A stretch of DNA of 64,000 nucleotides from Sinorhizobium garamanticum (lineage in GTDB: Bacteria; Pseudomonadota; Alphaproteobacteria; Rhizobiales; Rhizobiaceae). Made by a program: the position numbers and the translations under genes. Below, piece by piece: positions 38,358 to 46,810 of the stretch. Below the pieces are notes generated by a model, which had not been told where the DNA came from, made no database searches, and worked only from the letters and a program-made list of their open reading frames with translations. The stretch lies in contig NZ_CP120373.1 in NCBI RefSeq assembly GCF_029892065.1, positions 496,001-560,000 on the forward strand, given 5' to 3'. Position 1 is the stretch's first letter. The number at the start of each line of letters is the position of its first letter.

Positions 38358-38391
38358 GGAGCGCGCGGCATCCCTGCCCGTCGCGCGCTCC
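38358..38391 (+). terminator. GC-rich hairpin after aceA
   Basis: GGAGCGCGCG (38358-38367) and CGCGCGCTCC (38382-38391) are a perfect 10-bp inverted repeat, about 20 bases after the aceA stop. There is no T-run, so it may stabilise the 3' end rather than terminate alone. Confidence 0.5.
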
Positions 38392-38467
38392 GGAAACCAC
38401 GGAACCTCGAACCGAAAGCGGGATCAAGTGCCCGCATCCGGCTCTAACCTGCGAAGGAGCAACGCCA

Positions 38468-38707
38468 ATGACAGTACAGACACGCGTCAAGGAACGGGCC
38501 GAGGAACAGTCGTCGGCCATGACCCCGGAACAGCAGGCAGCGATCCGCATGGTCGCAAACGACCTGCATCGCCTCAACCAGTCGGTCATGAAGGCCGTCG
38601 ATGCCGGCGTTTCGGTCGAACTCGTGCGCTCGGCACGCCATCATGGCGGCGAAGGCAACTGGGGCGACCTGCTGATCCCGGTCATCGTCACGCAGGGACG
38701 GCCGTGA
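38468..38707 (+). CDS. Small conserved-type hypothetical protein (79 aa)
   Basis: A 79-residue, mainly helical protein (MTVQTRVKERAEEQSSAMTPEQQAAIRMVANDLHRLNQ) ending in a glycine-rich region (RSARHHGGEGNWGDLLIPVIV). AAGGAGC lies 7 bases before the ATG at 38468; a longer frame from 38348 is less likely. It resembles rhizobial DUF6074-like proteins, although I am not sure of the family. It lies between aceA and a short overlapping frame on the same strand. Confidence 0.6.
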   Translation: MTVQTRVKERAEEQSSAMTPEQQAAIRMVANDLHRLNQSVMKAVDAGVSVELVRSARHHGGEGNWGDLLIPVIVTQGRP

Positions 38708-38829
38708 TGGCTATCCTGGCGTCGGCAACGGCTGCGCTGATGCTTTGTGCGGCGAGTTGGCACGGACTCCGCCTCCGTCCGCAGGTGCTCGCGATCCCTG
38801 TGCGCCGCCGGCATCTTGAGAACGACTGA
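38707..38829 (+). CDS. Possible 40-residue peptide coupled to the preceding gene
   Basis: The start overlaps the stop of the upstream gene (TGATG) and the frame encodes MAILASATAALMLCAASWHG followed by a basic tail. The hydrophobic N-terminus and the coupling suggest a small membrane peptide. No strong independent ribosome binding site is visible, so it may be spurious. Confidence 0.35.
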   Translation: MAILASATAALMLCAASWHGLRLRPQVLAIPVRRRHLEND

Positions 38830-38866
38830 TGCTTATTACAGGCTCTGCCTGATTTTATCTCGCGGT

Positions 38867-39358
38867 TCAGCCAGATGACTTCAGAGTTTTGCGGTAGCAG
38901 TGCGTTTGCACGGTAAATCGACCGACAACATCCTTTGGAAGCCAGAGAGCGTCCTCAAATGAGCGGGATAGCGACCATCCTTCCCGCTCATAAAACCTTT
39001 GGGCACGGATGTTACCTGCTGTGCAGAACAGCTCCGCCTGTCTCACTCCCCTTTTTAGCAAAAGCTGCTCCGCAAAGGACAATAGCGAGCGGGCAACACC
39101 GGTCCCGCGAGCGTTTTCGCTGACATACAGCTTCACGACTTCAGCGTCTTTCAATGATATGAGTCCGAGCAATCCATGATCTGCCGCGACATAGAATTCG
39201 TCGCTCGCCTGTTCCAGCCAAAGCGCGAAGTGCCCCAACGTGCGGTATGCTAAAAGCTCCGCGGGGACCAGATCGGCATGAGCGTCATGCCATCCTCGGT
39301 GCCAAAGTGGAACTATCGTCGCATAGTCTTCATCTCTTGCAGCACGAATCTCGATCAT
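38867..39358 (-). CDS. GNAT-family N-acetyltransferase
   Basis: A 163-residue acetyltransferase. The acetyl-CoA binding motif A is ENARGTGVARSLLSFAEQLLLKRG (about residues 80-104), preceded by strand LLGLISLKDAEVVKLYV and followed by the motif B-like NIRAQRFYEREGW. The substrate is unknown: it could be an amine, an antibiotic or a protein N-terminus. No operon partner is obvious. Confidence 0.85.
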   Translation of the reverse strand: MIEIRAARDEDYATIVPLWHRGWHDAHADLVPAELLAYRTLGHFALWLEQASDEFYVAADHGLLGLISLKDAEVVKLYVSENARGTGVARSLLSFAEQLLLKRGVRQAELFCTAGNIRAQRFYEREGWSLSRSFEDALWLPKDVVGRFTVQTHCYRKTLKSSG

Positions 39359-39500
39359 GCTTCGATCCTCTACCGTTGCTTGTCACGAAAGTCCGCCTCG
39401 GGTTCCGCCGGTCGAATTGCTGTCGTAGTTTACTGGATGGCGCACTTATCATGAACAGACGGTCTCAGTTCTACTCTTCCGGAGGCTTGCGCGACGGGCT

Positions 39501-40370
39501 TTAAGTGGAGTTCCGCCGCGGGCGCTTGCCAGCAAAGAGGTCCACGTGGCTGCGCAGCAGCCGTGTCATCCGGTCGACGACAGTGCGGATTTCCCGCCTG
39601 TGACGGTCCTCGTTGTTCATGACGATCCATTGCCGATGCCGCAGCGGCTCAAGTTCCTCGCCCGCGCGCTCGAGAAGCGGATCGAGATCACCCACGAAGC
39701 AGGGCAACACCGCCCTCCCCGCCCCGGCGCGCGCGAGATCGAGCAGGGACCGGGGACGACCAACGGTCGCAACGATGCGGCCGGCCACCTGGTCGTGCGG
39801 CCAGCGCAGATAGCCCGAGATCGCCTCCTCCTCCGCGACGGCGACCCAGCGCTCCGGTCTGCCTCCCAGCGCATTTTTCTGCCGATAGGCGGCATAGGCC
39901 ACTTCGCCGATCATCCGCGACGCCAGATAGGTCTCTTCCGGCTCGAAGGCGCGAATGCCGATATCGCTTTCCCGATAGGCAAGGTTCGCCCGCGCCTCCC
40001 CGATCGAAAGCGATATGGCAAAGGCGTCGCGCTCGGTGCAGATCGCCGGAAAATTCTCCGCGATCAGCCACGCGTTCCAGGTTCCGGCCGCAATACGCAC
40101 GACCGGCATCCCCTCGCCTTCCTTTTGCCAGTTCTCGACCTTGCGCGCCGCCGCCTCCATTTCCTGCAATTGCTCGAACAGGAGGCGTCCGTCGGCGGTC
40201 AGCACGTATCCGGTCTGGCTCCGCACGAAGAGCGACCGTCCGGTACGCTCCTCGATCTCCAGCATCCGGCGGCCGATGGTTGCCGGACTCAAGCCGGTTG
40301 CCTGCGCCGCACCAGTCAGGCCGCCGGCGCGCGCCACAGTCATGAAACAACGGTAGATGTCCCAATCCAT
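39501..40370 (-). CDS. LysR-family transcriptional regulator
   Basis: A 289-residue LysR protein. It begins MDWDIYRCFMTVARAGGLTGAAQATGLSPATIGRRMLEIEERTG, the helix-turn-helix, and continues with an effector domain (VVRIAAGTWNAWLIAENFPAICTERDAFAISL). I choose ATG 40370, but ATG 40379 three codons upstream is possible; both lack a strong ribosome binding site. It is divergent from a small protein gene at 40468. Target unknown. Confidence 0.88.
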   Translation of the reverse strand: MDWDIYRCFMTVARAGGLTGAAQATGLSPATIGRRMLEIEERTGRSLFVRSQTGYVLTADGRLLFEQLQEMEAAARKVENWQKEGEGMPVVRIAAGTWNAWLIAENFPAICTERDAFAISLSIGEARANLAYRESDIGIRAFEPEETYLASRMIGEVAYAAYRQKNALGGRPERWVAVAEEEAISGYLRWPHDQVAGRIVATVGRPRSLLDLARAGAGRAVLPCFVGDLDPLLERAGEELEPLRHRQWIVMNNEDRHRREIRTVVDRMTRLLRSHVDLFAGKRPRRNST

Positions 40371-40467
40371 GCTTTTCATGGGTGAAAAACATATGGGGAA
40401 ATAGGCTGTATGTAAAACAGTTTTGAGCGCATAAAAAAGGAGATGCCCGGAAATGAGGAGCATCACC

Positions 40468-40641
40468 ATGGACATGATTGCAATGGCCGTTCTATTCGAG
40501 ATGGCCTCAAGAAATCGCCGCTGGGATGAACAGTTCGAGCCCCGACGGCCAAGCCGCACGAAGGACTTCCCGAGAGAGCTATTTGCGGCACTCTTCCGCA
40601 GGCGACAGCCCGCGGAGACGCACGACTCGGCCGACGCCTAG
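40468..40641 (+). CDS. Small hypothetical basic protein (57 aa)
   Basis: A 57-residue frame (MDMIAMAVLFEMASRNRRWDEQFEPRRPSRTKDFP...) with a short hydrophobic N-terminus and a basic body. GAGGAG lies 7 bases before the ATG at 40468, supporting translation; an ATG at 40453 is possible. It is divergent from the LysR gene and followed by a good terminator. No family recognised. Confidence 0.45.
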   Translation: MDMIAMAVLFEMASRNRRWDEQFEPRRPSRTKDFPRELFAALFRRRQPAETHDSADA

Positions 40642-40674
40642 CCGGGGTTTCTGCGCAAGCAGCGTGAAATGACG

Positions 40675-40701
40675 ACGCCGCGCATCTTTGATGCGCGGCG
40701 T
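40675..40701. terminator. Perfect 12-bp bidirectional terminator hairpin
   Basis: ACGCCGCGCATC (40675-40686) and GATGCGCGGCGT (40690-40701) pair around TTT. It lies between the small gene on the plus strand and the chemoreceptor gene on the minus strand and can serve both. Short T-rich stretches follow on the plus strand. Confidence 0.7.
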
Positions 40702-40754
40702 TCAATTCTTCGGTGTCACACGGCGAACCGCAGGACCTTTGACGTCGGTGTCCG

Positions 40755-43280
40755 CTACGCTGCGCGATAGACCTGACCGGAACCGGTCTCCGGCTCCAGC
40801 CGGAACTGCTCGACAAGCATCATCAGTGTGTCGGCCTGGTTTGCGAGCGCGCGGCTGGTGGCCGTCGCCTCCTCGACCATTGAGGCGTTCTGCTGGGTCA
40901 TCTGATCCATTTGGTTGACAGAGCCGTTGACCTCGTTCAGCGCCGCCGCCTGATCGCGGCTTGCCGTTGCGATCATTTCGACATGCTGGCTTACGGAGAC
41001 GATCTGAGCGCTGATCGAGGCAAGCACTGCGCCAGTCTCCTTGACGAGATGCGAGCCGGAATTGACCTCCTCGGTCGACTTGTTGATGAGCCCCTTGATT
41101 TCCCGAGCCGCCTCGGCGGAGCGCTGCGCCAGTTCCCGGACCTCCTGCGCGACGACGGCAAAGCCCTTGCCCGCCTCGCCGGCGCGAGCCGCCTCGATGC
41201 CGGCGTTCAAGGCCAGCAGGTTGGTCTGGAAGGCGATGTCGTCGATGACTTCGATAATCTGCTCGATCTGGCGCGAAGCCTCTTCGATGCGTCCCATCGC
41301 GGCGATGGCATTGGTGACGACGGTCGCCGAGCTGTCGGCGCTCTTCTTGGTCTGCGAAACGGCGAGGTTCGCCTCATGTGCACGCTCTGCCGAGGAACGC
41401 ACAGTCACCGTGATCTGGTCGACCGCGGCCGCGGTCTCCTCGAGCGAGGCCGCCTGGGCTTCGGTGCGCTTGGAGAGCGAGTCGGCCGAATGATGCATGT
41501 CCGCACCGCTCTGCTGAATTGCCTGGGCGTTCATCCGGATCTGGGCGAGCGTATCCTGAAGCCGGATGAGCGATCCGTTGAAATCCATCCGCAGCTGTTC
41601 GAGCCGGCCCTGGAAGGGCACCTCGATCTGGCGCGAGAGGTCGCCTTGCGCGAGACGTCCGAGGCCGGCAGCAAGCTCGCTGACGGCAAGATCGATCTGC
41701 CGGTCGAGTTCGCGCTTCTCGGCGTCGTTGCGGCTGCGCTCCGCTTCGGCACGCGCGCGCTGCTCTTCGCTTTCCGCCTCGATGCGCACCTTGGAAAGGG
41801 CGTTTTCCTTGAACACGCCGAGGGCACGCGCCATGTCGCCGATCTCGTCACGCCGCGCGTCGCCGTCGATCGCCGTATCGAGCATGCCGTCGGCAAGGCG
41901 GCGCATCGCGGCGGTGATCTGTCCGATCGGTTTCTTCAGCGTCAGAGTCAGCGCGATGCCGGCAAGCAGCGCGATGATCACGCCGGCGACAGTCGCGGCG
42001 ACGGAGATCTGGTTGGCTTCGTCTCGTTCGGTACCGGCGGCGACTTTCTGCTGCTCGGCGAACTCGGTCAGGTCGCCCCAGATCTGATTGATCGACTCAC
42101 CGGCAGCATTGAACTCGGAGTTTCGCTTGTCGGAACTCGCGACCAGCGCAACACTATCTCTCTTCATCACGTTGATGATCGGAAGGAGCGCGTCCGACGT
42201 GGTGTCGAAGAAGCTCATCCCGTTCGCGACGCCGCGCAGCGTCGTCAAATTTGCCTGAACGGCAAGGAACTTATCCAGGAGCCGCTTGCGATTTTCCTCG
42301 GTCGTGCTGCCGAGGAAGGCGGCCGCGGCGATCTGGATGTCGGTGATAGACGTGGAAAGCCTGCGCGTCGCGGTCAGCACGGATTCAGTGCTCGCGATCT
42401 TTCCATCGAGTTCGCTAAAGATCTGCGTGGCTTCGCGCATCTTGCCCACGGAGGCGGCTTCGAGGCGGAAGCTCGCGGTGCGGAAGCTGTCCACGTACTT
42501 CGAAATGCTGCTGAGTGTTTCGGGTCCGACCGGTGCCTTGATCAGGGAGCCGATCTTGCTTGAGGCGGAATTCACAGTGTCGGCGAGGGATTTTTCGCCC
42601 TTCGGCAGCAAGGTGAAGATTTCGCGCTGTGTGCGGCCGATCATCGGAAAGCGATCCTTGACCTGCTTCAGCTTCTCTTCGACCGTGGTCGCCTTGGCGA
42701 CCTCGGTGCCGAACTCCGTGAAGAAGCGGCTGGCGCGAAGGAGTTTTTCGGCGTTCCTGAGCATCGTCTTCGCCGCGTTCTCGTCCTTGCGCACGGCATA
42801 TTGCAGGCGGTTCGTCTCTTCATTGATCTTCGACTGCTCGGCAACCAGGCGCTCCAGATTGGCCGTCGTGGCCGCGCGCAGCTCTTTCTTGCCGACATGC
42901 AGCGTCCAAAGACCCTCGATACGCGCCTCGATATCGCTGGTCGCAGCGATCGCAGCGGTCAGCTCATCCTGTCCGTTCTGGCCGGCGACCTGTGCGGCGG
43001 TCTCCGCGAGGATATCCTTCTGCGAGGCGATCGTGGCGCGAACCGCATCGCGGGTTTCTTCGGTCGTTTTGTACAGGAAATTGTTCATGCCCGCGTAGAC
43101 GTCCTTAAAGCCGCTCAGCGTTTGCAGGACGCTATTTGAAATCTCCATCCGCCCCTGCAGCAGGCCCGATGCGTAGAGGCCGGTGATGCCGACCGCCGAG
43201 ATGCTGATGACGAACGGCAGGATGAAGAACAGAACCTTCGTCTGAATCTTGAATCGGGCAAGAACTCTATCGATGAACAT
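40755..43280 (-). CDS. Methyl-accepting chemotaxis protein with a long periplasmic helical sensor
   Basis: An 841-residue chemoreceptor. Membrane segment 1 is at about 13-35 (KVLFFILPFVISISAVGITGLYAS) and segment 2 at about 422-442 (VAATVAGVIIALLAGIALTLTL), so the sensor region is about 385 residues, entirely helical in appearance (runs such as KDILAETAAQVAGQNGQDELTAAIAAT). HAMP follows, then the signalling domain with the conserved tip IDDIAFQTNLLALNAGIEAARAGEAGKGFAVVAQEVR. No C-terminal CheR-docking pentapeptide is visible. The long sensor recalls the concatenated four-helix-bundle fold described for S. meliloti McpZ, but the identity is uncertain. Confidence 0.92.
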   Translation of the reverse strand: MFIDRVLARFKIQTKVLFFILPFVISISAVGITGLYASGLLQGRMEISNSVLQTLSGFKDVYAGMNNFLYKTTEETRDAVRATIASQKDILAETAAQVAGQNGQDELTAAIAATSDIEARIEGLWTLHVGKKELRAATTANLERLVAEQSKINEETNRLQYAVRKDENAAKTMLRNAEKLLRASRFFTEFGTEVAKATTVEEKLKQVKDRFPMIGRTQREIFTLLPKGEKSLADTVNSASSKIGSLIKAPVGPETLSSISKYVDSFRTASFRLEAASVGKMREATQIFSELDGKIASTESVLTATRRLSTSITDIQIAAAAFLGSTTEENRKRLLDKFLAVQANLTTLRGVANGMSFFDTTSDALLPIINVMKRDSVALVASSDKRNSEFNAAGESINQIWGDLTEFAEQQKVAAGTERDEANQISVAATVAGVIIALLAGIALTLTLKKPIGQITAAMRRLADGMLDTAIDGDARRDEIGDMARALGVFKENALSKVRIEAESEEQRARAEAERSRNDAEKRELDRQIDLAVSELAAGLGRLAQGDLSRQIEVPFQGRLEQLRMDFNGSLIRLQDTLAQIRMNAQAIQQSGADMHHSADSLSKRTEAQAASLEETAAAVDQITVTVRSSAERAHEANLAVSQTKKSADSSATVVTNAIAAMGRIEEASRQIEQIIEVIDDIAFQTNLLALNAGIEAARAGEAGKGFAVVAQEVRELAQRSAEAAREIKGLINKSTEEVNSGSHLVKETGAVLASISAQIVSVSQHVEMIATASRDQAAALNEVNGSVNQMDQMTQQNASMVEEATATSRALANQADTLMMLVEQFRLEPETGSGQVYRAA

Positions 43281-43681
43281 TGAAAACACCTTGGCTCGCA
43301 GCTCGCGTTTCGCTTCCCCCGATGGCCCGACGTACCGCCCCAAGCGATTGCTTGTGGAGGAACACGCCACCCGATGCGCAAACAGGCTGATGTTTTTCGG
43401 GAAATCATGCGGCGCACGCCGCCAGTCCGCCGGCAATCATTGCGGGGCCCGCGCCACCTCTCAGGGCGGCGAGGCCCTGACGGAACTCACTTGGGCGCAA
43501 GTGTCGATTTGAACGATTAAGATTTGTATAAGCGGCCGGCGGTTTTAAAGCGGTGATGGCGGCAAGGACGATTTTGCGACAACGGCCATGCGGTTTCGGC
43601 CGGATCACAGGCACCGCAATTTAGGTCAGGTGAAGTCTCCACCCTGGAAGGCGCTTCCGCCTTCCTGACTTGCACTCAGAT
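43281..43681. other. Intergenic region before the chemoreceptor gene
   Basis: This 400-base stretch holds a 7-bp hairpin (GGAAGGC 43646-43652 / GCCTTCC 43659-43665) that could terminate the small membrane protein gene at 43682. Short frames in it lack ribosome binding sites or family resemblance. No convincing promoter was found. Confidence 0.4.
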
Positions 43682-43822
43682 TCAGAAAGTGGCGAACGTC
43701 GCGAATGTCACAACGAGAAAGAGAGCGATAACCGCACCGAAAGCAATCAGCTCATGGTGCCGGTGGCTCTGCTCGGTGCGGGCAATCGCAACAGCGCGGG
43801 GACGGCGGCGTAAGTGGATCAT
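43682..43822 (-). CDS. Small single-span membrane protein (46 aa)
   Basis: A 46-residue frame beginning MIHLRRRPRAVAIARTEQSHRHHELIAFG and ending in one hydrophobic helix (AVIALFLVVTFATFATF). The basic N-terminal half followed by one C-terminal membrane segment gives a clear inside-positive topology. AAGGATAGGATGCC precedes the ATG. It is too short for most automatic calling. Hairpin 43646-43665 lies 17 bases after its stop. Confidence 0.6.
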   Translation of the reverse strand: MIHLRRRPRAVAIARTEQSHRHHELIAFGAVIALFLVVTFATFATF

Positions 43823-44039
43823 GGCATCCTATCCTTGTCCTGGCTGGCAGCCGACCTGGCTACCATGCAGATCATGGTGCCTTCGTCCTGCGGCCAAGGA
43901 AAGTCCATGAAATGGAAACAGTGTGGTTTCCGTTTAGGGACCGCCCCCAGTCCTGTGCAGGCCGTGCAGCCATAAATTCAGGTTCAGCCATTTCCGTTAA
44001 CAATGGCTGAAAAGGCAAATCACCAATTTTTCCGCATAG

Positions 44040-45224
44040 TCATACCTCTTGACCGGCGGCGAACCCGGAAGCCCAGGCCCATTGAAAATTGTAGCCACCA
44101 AGCCAGCCGGTGACATCGACGCATTCGCCGATGAAATAGAGCCCCGGAACTTCCCTCGCCTGCATCGTGCGGGAATCAAGCGCGCGGGTATCGACCCCGC
44201 CGAGCGTGACTTCGGCCGTTCTGTAACCCTCCGACCCGGCAGGCTTCAGCGTCCAGTTCTGGATGGAAGCCGACAGCGCATCAATGGCTTTGTCGGAAAG
44301 GTCGGCGAGCATCCGCCCCGCCAGCTTTGCTTCTTCGGTAAAGAACTGCGCCAGCCGTCGCGGCAGAATGTCGGCAAGGGCCGTGTGCGCGGCCTGTCGC
44401 CCGTTCGTTCGGCGCATTCCCTTGAGAATAGACCCGATATCGATATCCGGCATCACCCGCAGGACGATCTCCGCGCCTTCCCGCCAATAGGAGGAGACCT
44501 GCAGGATGGCGGGTCCGCTCAAGCCGCGATGGGTGAGCAACACCGCTTCGCGGAAGGCGGCCTTGCCGCAGCGCGCCTCGGCATCGGCCGCAACGCCCGC
44601 CAGTTCACCGATCTTTTCAAGTTGGACCGGATCGAGGGTCAACGGAACCAGTGCCGGCCGCGTTTCGACGATCGCGAGACCGAACTGTTCAGCGACCCTG
44701 TAGGCAAAACCCGTGGCGCCCATTTTCGGAATCGACTTGCCGCCGCTCGCGACGACCAATGACGCTGCCTCGATGGGACCATCGTCGGTCGTTACGCGGA
44801 ATCCGGATGCGGCTTTCTCGATCGCCGAGATCGCCGTTGCCAGCCGGAGCACCACGCTTGCCTCCTGCATCTCGGCAAGCAGCATGCGGATGATGTCCTT
44901 CGCCGAATGATCGCAGAAGAGCTGCCCAAGCGTCTTCTCGTGCCATGTGATGCCGTGCCGCTCGACGAGCGCCACGAAGTCTTGCGGCCGGTAGCGCGCC
45001 AGTGCCGACTTAGAGAAATGCGGATTCTCGGAGAGGAAGTTCTTCGGGCCGGCATGGATATTGGTGAAGTTGCAGCGGCCGCCGCCGGATATGCGGATCT
45101 TCTCGCCGGGCGCCTTGGCGTGGTCGAGCACGAGCACGCGGCGTCCGCGTTTTCCCGCCTCGATCGCGCACATCATGCCGGCCGCACCTGCGCCGATGAT
45201 CACCACATCGTGTTTCTCTGCCAC
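44040..45224 (-). CDS. HI0933/BaiN-family FAD-dependent oxidoreductase
   Basis: A 394-residue flavoprotein with the N-terminal FAD-binding motif VVIIGAGAAGMMCAIEAGKRGRRVLVLDHA (about 6-35) and a second marker ISGGGRCNFTN typical of the HI0933 family. The C-terminal block ARALDSRTMQAREVPGLYFIGECVDVTGWLGGYNFQWAWASG is also diagnostic. Substrates are unknown. It starts with GTG at 45224 (MAEKHDVV), preceded by AAGGA. It is divergent from the glutamine-synthetase-like gene at 45359. Confidence 0.9.
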   Translation of the reverse strand: MAEKHDVVIIGAGAAGMMCAIEAGKRGRRVLVLDHAKAPGEKIRISGGGRCNFTNIHAGPKNFLSENPHFSKSALARYRPQDFVALVERHGITWHEKTLGQLFCDHSAKDIIRMLLAEMQEASVVLRLATAISAIEKAASGFRVTTDDGPIEAASLVVASGGKSIPKMGATGFAYRVAEQFGLAIVETRPALVPLTLDPVQLEKIGELAGVAADAEARCGKAAFREAVLLTHRGLSGPAILQVSSYWREGAEIVLRVMPDIDIGSILKGMRRTNGRQAAHTALADILPRRLAQFFTEEAKLAGRMLADLSDKAIDALSASIQNWTLKPAGSEGYRTAEVTLGGVDTRALDSRTMQAREVPGLYFIGECVDVTGWLGGYNFQWAWASGFAAGQEV

Positions 45225-45358
45225 GGAAGATCCTTTTCACGTTTCGGCCTTCCTTTCCGATGGCAGACGCAAAAGTCAATCGTGATCCGCTGAAGCCGCT
45301 CTAGCCAATCGCCAAACTCCGGCTATGATGCGCTATCCGAAGCCAAAACCGGTGATTT

Positions 45359-46795
45359 ATGCCCTCCAAGAGAAGTGTCGCCCAGCAAGCAGCAAAGATC
45401 AGCAAGAGTTCGAAAATACCCGCCGCCCTGCACTCGTCCCGAGGCGTCAAGACTTGGAAGGAGGCAGTCGACTGGCTCAGGATCCGCGGTATCGAAGATA
45501 TCGAATGCATCACGCCTGACCTTGCCGGCGTACCGCGCGGCAAGATGATGCCGACCTCCAAATTCACGTCGAACACCTCGCTTGCTCTGCCTTCGGCGAT
45601 CTACCGCCATACGATTTCCGGCGAATATCCCGACGAAACCGACCAGTTTCGTTACGATTCCCGCGACAGCGACATCAAGCTGATGCCCGATCTTTCGACC
45701 CTTTCTGTCGTTCCCTGGGAGACCGACCCGACGGCCCAGGTGATCTGCGACATCGTCGGCTCGCAAGGCGAGCAGATCAGCTATACGCCGCGCAACGTCT
45801 TGAAGCGCGTGGTCGACCTTTATCGCCAGAAGGGCTGGAAGCCGGTCGTCGCGCCCGAGATCGAATTCTACCTGGTCGCCCAGAACGACGATCCGGACTA
45901 CCCGCTGCGCCCGCCGAAGGGACGCTCCGGCCGCTCGATTCTCGGCGGCCAGGGCTATTCGATCGCCGGCATCAACGAATTCGACGAACTGATCGACGAC
46001 ATCTACCATTTCTCCGAGAAGCAGGGTCTGGAGATCGACACCCTCATTCACGAAGAGGGCCCGGCGCAGCTCGAAATCAACCTCAGGCACGGGGACCCTA
46101 TCGAGCTGGCCGACCAGGTTTTCCTGTTCAAGCGAACAATTCGTGAAGCGGCGCTGAAGCACGGCATCTACGCGACCTTCATGGCGAAGCCGATGCAGGG
46201 CCAACCCGGCTCGGCGATGCACATTCACCAGTCAGTTGTCGAGATCAACACCGGTCGCAACCTCTTCTCGAATGTGGACGGGTCGCCATCGAAGGAGTTC
46301 TTCTCCTTCATCGGCGGCATGCAGCACTACGTTCCGAGGACGTTGGCGATGATGGCGCCGTACGTGAACTCCTACCGGCGGCTGACGCCCGACATGTCAG
46401 CGCCGGTGAACACCGCCTGGGGTTACGACAACCGGACAACGGCGTTCCGCATCCCCGTATCGGACGCGGCGGCGCGACGCATCGAGAACCGCCTACCGAG
46501 TTCGGATGCCAACCCCTATCTGGCGCTCGCGGCCTCGCTCGGCTGCGGCTATCTCGGCATCGTCGAGGGCCTGGAGCCCACGCCGCCGACCGAGGACACC
46601 GCCAACGAAGGCGAAATCGATCTGCCGCGCGGCCTGCTCGAGGCCGTCTCGCTGCTCGAATCTGCGCCCTCGCTTGCCGACGTCTTCACGCCCGAATTCA
46701 TCGCCATCTATGCCGGCGTGAAGCGTGGCGAATTCGAGACCTTCATGCAGGTCATCAGTCCGTGGGAACGCGAATTCCTGCTTCTGAACGTCTGA
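45359..46795 (+). CDS. Glutamine synthetase-family protein (gamma-glutamylpolyamine synthetase-like)
   Basis: A 478-residue GS-fold ligase. It keeps the family metal and ATP motifs (APEIEFYL, HEEGPAQLEINL, GSAMHIHQSV, NSYRRL, RIENRLPSSDANPYLALAA) but starts with a nonstandard N-terminus (RSVAQQAAKISKSSKIPAALHSS). It matches the PuuA-like group that links glutamate to putrescine or another amine rather than ammonia. The next gene is a PuuB-like oxidase 15 bases away, and a putrescine importer lies 11 kb upstream. The substrate is an inference. Confidence 0.85.
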   Translation: MPSKRSVAQQAAKISKSSKIPAALHSSRGVKTWKEAVDWLRIRGIEDIECITPDLAGVPRGKMMPTSKFTSNTSLALPSAIYRHTISGEYPDETDQFRYDSRDSDIKLMPDLSTLSVVPWETDPTAQVICDIVGSQGEQISYTPRNVLKRVVDLYRQKGWKPVVAPEIEFYLVAQNDDPDYPLRPPKGRSGRSILGGQGYSIAGINEFDELIDDIYHFSEKQGLEIDTLIHEEGPAQLEINLRHGDPIELADQVFLFKRTIREAALKHGIYATFMAKPMQGQPGSAMHIHQSVVEINTGRNLFSNVDGSPSKEFFSFIGGMQHYVPRTLAMMAPYVNSYRRLTPDMSAPVNTAWGYDNRTTAFRIPVSDAAARRIENRLPSSDANPYLALAASLGCGYLGIVEGLEPTPPTEDTANEGEIDLPRGLLEAVSLLESAPSLADVFTPEFIAIYAGVKRGEFETFMQVISPWEREFLLLNV

Positions 46796-46810
46796 CCGAA
46801 AGGCAACTTC

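Noticed and set aside
40911..42563. A 550-codon plus-strand frame opposite the chemoreceptor gene.
   Set aside because: The minus strand encodes a complete chemoreceptor with HAMP and signalling tip; the plus frame is its shadow.
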